Source of the DNA: Apricaphanius iberus
Lineage: Eukaryota; Chordata; Actinopteri; Cyprinodontiformes; Aphaniidae
DNA: 64,000 nt
Direction: 5' to 3'
Assembly (NCBI GenBank): GCA_028564705.1
Contig: JAPXFQ010001662.1
Coordinates: 4,958,001 to 5,022,000 of the forward strand
The notes beneath the pieces are model-generated. The model did no database searches. It saw nothing but the letters and a program-made list of their open reading frames with translations, and had not been told where the DNA came from. Position 1 is the first letter of the stretch; each line of letters starts with the position of its first letter. The position numbers were made by a program, and so were the translations under genes. This document shows, piece after piece, positions 56,498-64,000 of this stretch.

Positions 56498-59400
56498 ACA
56501 AAAATTGTCACAAAAGTTTAAAGTTATCGATTTTTTTTGTGTGAAATGTAACATTAGATATTCAAAAAAATTCATAATTACAGGTTTTTTTTGTGTTGGA
56601 TATCTAAAGCATTCAGAAGAAAATGCAGCTTGAAAAGCTGAAACATGTAATGCAACTTGGCACCCTATCGGCTGATGTTTGCAAACGAGCACCTTTTTTC
56701 TTTTCTTTTTTCTCTCTCTCTCTAGGCGATGATTGGCTTTACAGGAGTGGAGATAAAGAAGTGATAATGTTTGCTTTTGTGGTCAGGCGAAGATGATTTC
56801 CAGTCTGTATAGATGTATAATAAAGTATTTTTCATTGTTTTGGGCTATTAAAATAGGCAAATGTGTTTTTTAGTCTGGGTCTTAAGTATCCGTGTATTTT
56901 AGCTATTTGCGAGTTTTTGCCTTAATAAAAGGTAGGCAACTAACTTTTTTGGGTCAAATGTTATTGTTTTTGTTGCTCTAAAAATGTTTTAGGTCTATAT
57001 CAAGCAACAAAGTTTGTTTTTGAGCCAAGTTGCTAAACGTTTGTTACCTTAATTTCTGTAAAATGTAAGCCTTTGTGGTGTACCTAGCATTAAGGAGGTT
57101 TTTGTTTATTGAAAATCTTATTCTAAAAAAAATTTGCTCGTGGGCCAAATTCAATTTTTAACCCTTTTTTTTACTTATTCATAGGTCTGCATAGACCTGC
57201 AGGCCGGTTTTTGGGCAACTTGATATTTAGGAGCCTAACCAAAGCCTAAAGGCTCCTAAATAAATGCTGTGATGTTATTATGTTTTCCTGGGAATGGCTA
57301 ACTTTAAGCGTATGTGCAGCTGCATTGCTCCGCTACCTCTTAACAACAACATTCTCACCCTAACTAAATAACAATTGCAGCAGATCCCTTCTCTGCTTCA
57401 AGTTTATGGGAATCTTGACAATTGTTAGTAGGTTTAGCCTGCGCTTTCCTGCATTATTTATCAATTCAGACAGAATCCCATCAGGGGGTTGATGAGTGAT
57501 GAGATAAAAAAGAAAGTTCAGGCACTGTGCCTTGGCGACAGATTGTTTGCTCGGCTCCTATGAAAACCTCCAGTGTCTCCTTCACTCTAAGCTAAAGCTA
57601 TTTGACCGGCAGCGAGACAGATGTCAAATCCACCAGATTATCGAAATCCAGCTTCATCGATCACTCTACAGTCGGAGACTGAAGAGACGAGAGATCTTGG
57701 AGACAGTATTGGTGGAGAGATGAATAGAACAGCGGACAAAAGGGAGAGGGGGATGGAGTGGGGTATCGAGGTGCTAAAAGATAAGAGGACAAAGATGAAA
57801 AGAATGCCAAAGGATAAAACCTGAGTTTATTGTCCTTGTCAGAAGCGGTGAAAACATTTAGTTTCTCTTTGTGGTATGATCTTTTCCTTACAACCACACC
57901 TTCCTCCTTGTCCAAAGTCATCAGATGTTCCCCTCTAGATGAGTCCACCTGCAAGGAGCAATAAACCAGGCTTTGACATCTCCATCAATAACTCGGGCAT
58001 TGTCTCCACTGCAACTGTGACTGTCTGGCCTTGCAGAAAAAGAGCTGGAGACGTTTTTCTAACCGTATTATTTCATCAGGATATAGCCAAGGTTACCCTT
58101 CCCGGTGTGGCTTAACTGAATGTGACACGCTCATAAAGGAGATACAAAAACGAAGAGGGAGAAATCCTACATTGCTCTGACGTTAGATTAATTAAAGGAG
58201 AAATGAGGGAGTTTGTTGGGATTAAGAGGTGGATCTGAGCAATTTGATGGACAGAAAACTCTGAACATTTCTGGACGCTGAATATCATCTTTTTAGGTTG
58301 GAACCACGATTCGAGGCTAGTTACAAACTGAAGTTGATTACCAAATTCCAATTCCTTAAACCCTTTAGCATCCTCTAATAGACTAACCTGTAATGTCAGT
58401 GCGTATCAAAAGCTCTTTAGCTCAATCAAATGCTGATTAAACGCTCTGAGCATTGGGCTCTTAAGGCAAATGCTTTAAGGGACGCCACTTAGCTGGACTC
58501 CAGATTCAAACTGATGGCACAAATTTAGAGATAGAGCTGCATGTCAGTGCATGATTGGCTTTTTAAATTCCTTCATCCACCAGGTCAGTCAGGACCAAAG
58601 TTTTTTAGCTCCTCAACATGGCTACACTCTGTTCCATACTGCCCTCCGCTGGTCTGTGCAGTCTTCATACATGCTGAGTATGAAAGACAAATAAAGCCAA
58701 ATAAAATGTGGTGTTCAAAATTCTTTGCAAATGATTGTCACAATTGTCTCGAGAAACAAAAATAATGCAATTAATACACATCAATGTAATAAACTGAATA
58801 CGACCGTTGGATTAATAGTCAATTACATGAATTCAATTTAAGATTTTTCCAATATGTTAAAAAAATTTGCTGAAGACGTGGAAGTGAGAATCAACAGCTA
58901 CGCGTAGAATATGGAGGCTAAGACGAACATAAGCAGCCGATTGGTGGATTTTTGCTCTAATGAAAAGATTTATCATTTACATGAAGAAACTCAAATCTGT
59001 TAGACAATGAGATTTAAACCAGCCTAGTGTTATTCCTAAATATACAAGAAGTTACGGCTGAGGAGGTGTAAAGCTGAGGCAATTCTGTGACCTTATTGCA
59101 AATCTTCACCAAACTTTATAGATTTTTATTTGTAAACCATTTTGAAAACCTTCCATATTTCTGCTAGCTCACATATATTTAGTACTTTCTGTTACCAGAA
59201 TTTATTCAGATTCTGTTGAATCTGAATAAATGTCTTGTTTTTTGTAATAGAATAGTTTGACTGTAAACGCCTGTACACATAAATACATCTGCAACCTAAG
59301 ATAGAAAATTCTGCTTGTTGCATGGTGCGCTCTTTAAATCCTCTTCAAAGCACCTCTGTGGTCATCTGATAAACCCAGCTTGAAGTGCAGAGAGCGATAA

Positions 59401-60023
59401 CAGCTGTAAGACCGTTCCAAGCATTTTAAGATTCTCGCCCTCTGTGTTGCATAGCTTTAGAAGACTGTTGCACCATAATTTGTTTATGTGACCCACAGCT
59501 AGGCCAGTTGTACGGGGGTCACTTGTCTTCTAAGCAACAGACTATTTATTTTAAGCCTTAGTCATCAAGCTGTGATCTTTAGTTGGTTTGATACACTTTG
59601 TGTACTTGGCGTCTTTCTATGAATGTTTGCACAATATTTGTCTTATGCAGATAATAAATTCAGATATTTTACAAGCGCCTATATGCTTTCATATGCTCAG
59701 TTTTTTTTAAGAAAAGAAGCCCCTGCAGCGACTGCACATTTGTTGCCGGGACTTAATCACATTAGTGTTTACATAATTTCCTTCATATATTTTTTTACAG
59801 CCATTATCAGGTAAAGAATAGTTCTTAGTGCTCTGGTTTACAACCAGATCTAATGAGATTTCATCTGCTCCTAATTTTTTTTTAGCTAATTTACTTAAAC
59901 TAGCACCTAAAAATACATGCAAAATGAGCCAATCTGCATGAAAGCTTTTTTTTTACTGTTTTGATCACTTGTAACTGAGATCATTAAACCTGCGGTCAGC
60001 TACAGATTCTAGATCTGCTCTCC

Positions 60024-60224
60024 CATCCTAGTCTTCGAGAGCTACTGTCCTACAGGTTTAAGTTGTCAACTCTGCTCCAACACACCTGATTTAATGAATG
60101 GCTTGCTACCAGGCTTTTGCCAAATTTAATGACATACTGAAGAGATAGTTCAGTCATTTAATTCAGCTGTTTTGGAGCAGGGATGCATCTAAAACCAATA
60201 GGATAGTAGCTCTGCTATAGGTTC
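60024..60224. repeat. Inverted-repeat element (fish MITE-like family)
   Basis: AGCTACTGTCCTACAGGTTT near the left end is mirrored, in reverse complement, by AGCTACTATCCTATTGGTTT near the right end. Further inside, CTCCAACACACCTGATTTAA is mirrored by CAGCTGTTTTGGAG. The same architecture in shortened form is at 2921-3075. Non-coding; no clear target duplication. Confidence 0.6.
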
Positions 60225-60647
60225 TTGTCTTTTTTTTAAATATGTGAAGTTTTTTGAATGAAAGGAATATCTAATAAATCAGGTAATTAGTCTATCTTGC
60301 TTTGGATAAACCAGATTCCTCTTTCCATATATGCAACATGAAATTTTTAAACTATGGCTGTTGTTATAAGAGATAAAATGTATTCAAACCAACATGATCC
60401 CATTTAAAAAAAAGTGACTTTCCCCTAAATCTAATAACTCAGCTATTAGTTGTAGTGTTTGTATAGTTTCGCCTGTTGTGGCCCGGTGGACACCTCGGAA
60501 ATGGGATCTTGCCTGCAACATGTGGGTCCTGAGGTTAGTTGTATTTCCAAGCTTTTGTCAAGCTCACCTTTCGGTTTACCGTTCTGAACCCGAAATGGTG
60601 CCAGACTGCTGCTTTGTCCATTACGGTTAATATGAAAGCCTAATAGC

Positions 60648-61012
60648 TAGTGCTGTGTTTTGAAAAAAAAAATCAATCACGAATCGATTCTTTTAAAAAT
60701 TCTAATCATCAAGTCCTAAAATCGCTTTAATTGTTAAACATTGTTTGCCCTTTTTTTTACAGCTAAAATGGGAAAGAAAAATTCAGAAAACAGTTTTTAA
60801 GGCTTAGGTCTGAAAGGGTTAAAAGTTTCCACCGGTGAAATGTTACTCACCCTGAATTTCAGGCATAATTAAACAATCAAAAAGACATTTTTTAATAGCA
60901 ATGAACAATATTAATATCGAATTGGAACAGCCTGGATCGCATCGTGATAATCTTTTCTCTTGAGAATCGAAATCGAATGGATTCTGGAAATTGAAATCTA
61001 TAACCAGCTCTA
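60648..61012. mobile_element. hAT-type MITE with perfect 8-bp duplication, copy 2
   Basis: It starts TAGTGCTGTGTTTTG and ends TATAACCAGCTCTA. CTAATAGC occurs exactly on both sides (60640-60647 and 61013-61020). It shares its interior (TTTGCCC, GTCTGAAAGGGTTAA, TTTCAGGCATAATTA) with 56145-56497. Confidence 0.9.
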
Positions 61013-61081
61013 CTAATAGCATTACTTTAGGATTAGGAAGTTCTTAAGAAATATTTTAACTAGAAGATAGAATTTTACACT

Positions 61082-61109
61082 CCCCCCCCCCCCCCCCCCC
61101 CCCCCCCCC
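61082..61109 (+). repeat. Poly-C tract of 28 nt
   Basis: An uninterrupted run of 28 C, the longest homopolymer of C in the window. The opposite strand is a G run able in principle to form G-quadruplexes. The exact length may be affected by sequencing or assembly. Confidence 0.85.
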
Positions 61110-63165
61110 ATGTCCTTCTTGAATGCAGCGCTCTCGCTTCTTGTTCATCAATAATCAAGAGCAGTGTTTAGGAGTTGCTTGTTCTTTTTGGCATAATATA
61201 CAGAGGAAATTTGGATTCCCTTCTAATGTACATTCCCTGACTTCCTCTTAATCCTGCTGGGCAGCTTCAGTTTGCCTGACTCATCAGTTCATTAAAAAAT
61301 TACATTGCAAGATGTCGCTGGTTGCATCTCCCTGTCTGCAGTGTTTTAGTCAGTTCCCAGATAGTCCTGATGAGCTGTTCCTGTGTCAACACTGAAAATG
61401 AGTGTTAAATTAAAGTCATCTTTGTTTTTCGTTCAAGTTATGGTTCATAGGCTTCTAATTGGTTGTGTCACCATTTGAGACAACAGATGCGAGTGACTGC
61501 CAAAAGATAATTGCACCAGCAAGAAGCTTATTTAGATTAGTTTTTAATTTTCTGCCTTATTATTGCATGGGAATCTCCAGCTATCTGTAATAAAACTTGT
61601 TTCTCCTGTGATTATGAAATCTCAATAAATGCTTGTTTTTATCATCCGTTTGCTGGTGCAAAAGTGCTCTGTCTAACAAGCTGTTTTGGGGAGGGGTAAA
61701 ACAATTTATGTAATTGCCTTTCCAGGTTTTACTTTCTAGCACTTGGTTGTTTTTTAAACCCCTTTATTCTTCTGGAATTACAACTCGATCTCCCCTCCTT
61801 CCTTTTTCTCTTTGCTGTTGACACATATAGATGATTTGAATGTTGTTTTTATGGAGTTTTTTTTATTACCCACACATCAGATGTTGTGGTACTTAACAGC
61901 TTTAGTCTTCTTTTAGTGGAACATCTTAATTTTATCGGTGCATCGGTGATTTTACATCTGACATGTGAAGTGTTATTGCTTGTTTGTTTTTTTTCTCTTT
62001 CTATTTTTGTCTGTGTTCATAGATGTGTCTCTGTGTCCAATAAAGATGCGGTTTTAGTGTCTGCTGTGGGAGTTTTGATGTGGGAGTAGGTATTTGGAAG
62101 TGGTCTCTTGGGCTCCGAGGGACTATTATCTTTTTTGTGTGTAGGGGGAAAAAGTTCTGTTTGGCATTTAGGAAATTTAACTGATAAGTAATTTTAGCCT
62201 GCTGTTGAATTTTTATTGGAGCCTTGAGCCCATGAAGTTTTTTTGTTTTCTAAAGCTAAAAATAAATGCATTTTATAGTTTTGATGCGATTAATTACTGA
62301 GAAAATACATTTTTCACGGAGTCAATTGGTCTTGGTTTATTTAGGCTGAAGATTTCCAGCCCAGACCTGTTGGAGCAAGGAAGCCTTTGCCTTTTTTTTT
62401 TTACTTTAACAATGCAGGTTGAGCAAATTTGTAACTTTTTTTTCCATGTAGTCCATTTATTTTAGATTCTAGGCTTTAATGTGTATTTCTTTTTCTAGAG
62501 GCCCAAATCCATAAAGATCTGCTGGCAATATCAACATTTTTTATTCCTACTTTTTTTAAACCAGATGTAAATAAAGACTCATGTTGGGGTTTAATGATTT
62601 TGTCTTTTTAATTAGGTGGAAACTGTTTGATATGCAGAGATTTGGTGTGAGTTTACCCATCTCACTCTAGTTTCTGTATAGCTTAGACCAGTTTTTACAG
62701 CAGTCTCCTTGATGTGGACACTAACCTTTTATTCTGAGATTTCTGAAATTCTGCAAACATTTCCAAATCCAACAAGTTTAAGAGAAAGATTGAATGCTCA
62801 AAGGAGTCTCATTGACTTACTATTTCTTAACTCGTTGTCTTTATCCTAGTTTTTGGATGCATATTTTCTCTCATCTCATAAATATTTGATTGTGAATAAG
62901 TCCTATGTGACTACAGAATGTTGCAGCATTTACATCTTGTATCTGCGAGTTGGTGGGTCATAAATACGTTTATTTTGTTCTAATGAGACAATATTTCTAA
63001 GAATGTATATCTCCAGTATGATCAAACTTTGTCTTGTTAGTGATGCATATTTATGTAAACCTGCGTATAAAACTATCAGATTAAATTTGGGGGAAAACAA
63101 TGGACTAATTAACTTTGCTCAGTATTTGCTTACTGACATTTAAATGTGTTTTTTGTATCCTTTAG

Positions 63166-63265
63166 GTGTCAGCATGGGGAGGTTATGTGTTCATTATCAA
63201 CCTGATTCCTCTGCATGTGTTTGTGCTACTGTTGATGCAACGCTACAGCAGAAGAGTCTACATCG
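63166..63265 (+). CDS. stt3b: STT3B exon: [12 protein letters not shown] segment
   Basis: The exon encodes [20 protein letters not shown], then [13 protein letters not shown], 33 codons plus the first base of the next. It carries the conserved S-x-WGGYVF block, which follows the YFYM end of the previous exon directly. QRYSRRVYI resembles STT3B (QRYSKRVYI) rather than STT3A (GRFSHRIYV). The acceptor is TTTAG ending at 63165, the donor is GTAAGG at 63266, and the following intron is phase 1. The next exon (expected YSTFY) is not found in the remaining 735 bp. Confidence 0.94.
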
Positions 63266-64000
63266 GTAAGGTTCACAGAAAGCACAAGCAATTAAACTAA
63301 AACGTATCTTTGTCTGTTCGACCCATATGTAAAGCACCCTCGGGAACAGTGTATGAAGGAGACTCTTTCAAGACTTTTCCCTGTGGAACATAAATGTGTG
63401 CAATAAACAGATTCACAGACCTTTCCAAACACCGTCGCAGCCACCACCCCACCCCAGCATTTGACCCCCCACAATAAGCTTCCGCACCCAGTCACGTCTG
63501 TACTCATTACTGACAACCCCAGGCGCTTTGTCATCAGCATGGTGGACATCCACACACCCACATCCCTCTTTACATTAAATCGGCCACCTGCTACCTGACC
63601 CTCTACTTTTTTTTGTCTTGTTTTGCAAATATTGACACAGCATCCCAGTTCCACTTAAGGTGCCCTGCAATAGCATTCATATGCCCTGAACTTTTCCACA
63701 TTTTCTGATTTTTATGATTGAGACAACATCATTAAGACGAATTAAGACAAAATCATGCAAAATTAAGTAGAATGAAATTGATAAATTGTTTTAACATTTT
63801 TTATTAATACAGATCTTAAAGATGTAGAACAGTTTAAAGCCTTTTTCGTTTGGGAATCAACATCCCAAGCTTTCAATCCAGCATTTGAAACTTGAAAGCT
63901 GACCAAGACATGGACAACCACCTGAACTGACTTATAAATGGCTGTGTATTAATCAGATAAGTATTGCTGACTATTGGGGCTAAAACTAAGACTGTTATGC
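63266..64000 (+). other. stt3b: Start of the next stt3b intron
   Basis: It begins with donor GTAAGG. It contains a Tc1-like terminus remnant near 63658 and otherwise nothing I recognise. The minus-strand reading frame 63292-63654 has no recognisable domain and is probably accidental. Confidence 0.85.
63658..63720 (+). repeat. Tc1 terminus remnant
   Basis: GGTGCCCTGCAATAGCATTC, then ATATGCCCTGAACTTTTCC and ACATTTTCTG, resembles the same Tc1 terminal repeat as at 45738 (TGCCTTGCAAAAG, TTGAACTT). It is diverged, with no transposase nearby. Confidence 0.45.

Larger units (their letters stand above)
53237..63165 (+). other. stt3b: stt3b intron (about 9.9 kb)
   Basis: A phase-0 intron, donor GTAAGG and acceptor TTTAG. 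It contains a minus-strand SINE (54661-55202), two copies of a hAT MITE (56145-56497, 60648-61012), an inverted-repeat element (60024-60224) and a 28-nt C tract. The other parts show no gene or recognisable repeat. Confidence 0.9.

Noticed and set aside
1..64000. LTR retrotransposons, endogenous retroviruses, CRISPR arrays and prokaryotic features
   Set aside because: No gag, protease, integrase or envelope motifs, paired LTRs or regularly spaced repeats were recognised. The only reverse transcriptase is of the non-LTR LINE type.

Overview
This window reads as nuclear DNA of a teleost fish. It is AT-rich and almost entirely intronic, it carries one vertebrate gene with exons tens of kilobases apart, and it is littered with transposon families typical of fish (Tc1/mariner, hAT, L2-type LINE, tRNA-derived SINEs). 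There is no sign of bacterial or viral gene organisation.

The only host gene I can support is STT3B, the catalytic subunit of the oligosaccharyltransferase that N-glycosylates proteins in the endoplasmic reticulum. Four consecutive internal exons lie on the + strand at 21925-22033, 33099-33386, 53171-53236 and 63166-63265. They have canonical GT/AG borders and compatible phases and together encode about 187 residues. The promoter, the N-terminal exon(s) and the C-terminal half with the WWDYG motif lie outside the window.

Layout. Positions 1-21924 are the upstream intron. It holds old repeats, a 194-bp minisatellite (12325-12518), a hAT-type MITE (11191-11542) and a nearly complete L2-like LINE (18308-21506) just upstream of the first exon. 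The intron at 22034-33098 holds a Sleeping Beauty-like transposase fossil, a perfect 18-bp hairpin and two hAT-type MITEs. The intron at 33387-53170 is a hub of nested transposons. It contains two inverted copies of a hAT element with a dead BED zinc finger. One copy is interrupted by an intact DD34E Tc1 element and the other by an intact DD38E element of the Intruder type, both inside the same TG/TA microsatellite of the hAT. The same intron holds a second DD34E copy, a SINE, hAT MITEs and a Harbinger-like MITE. The intron at 53237-63165 carries a minus-strand SINE, two copies of one hAT MITE with perfect 8-bp target duplications, another inverted-repeat element and a 28-nt C tract. Positions 63266-64000 start the next intron.

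The transposable elements do not form a pathway with STT3B; they are intron passengers. Three transposase reading frames (34976-35980, 42755-43798, 49334-50317) are uninterrupted and keep their DDE residues, so Tc1-type activity looks recent in this lineage. I saw no evidence for a new host system. The most unusual point is the parallel Tc1 insertion into the two hAT copies. All family assignments are from reading motifs and termini by eye, without alignments or database searches.
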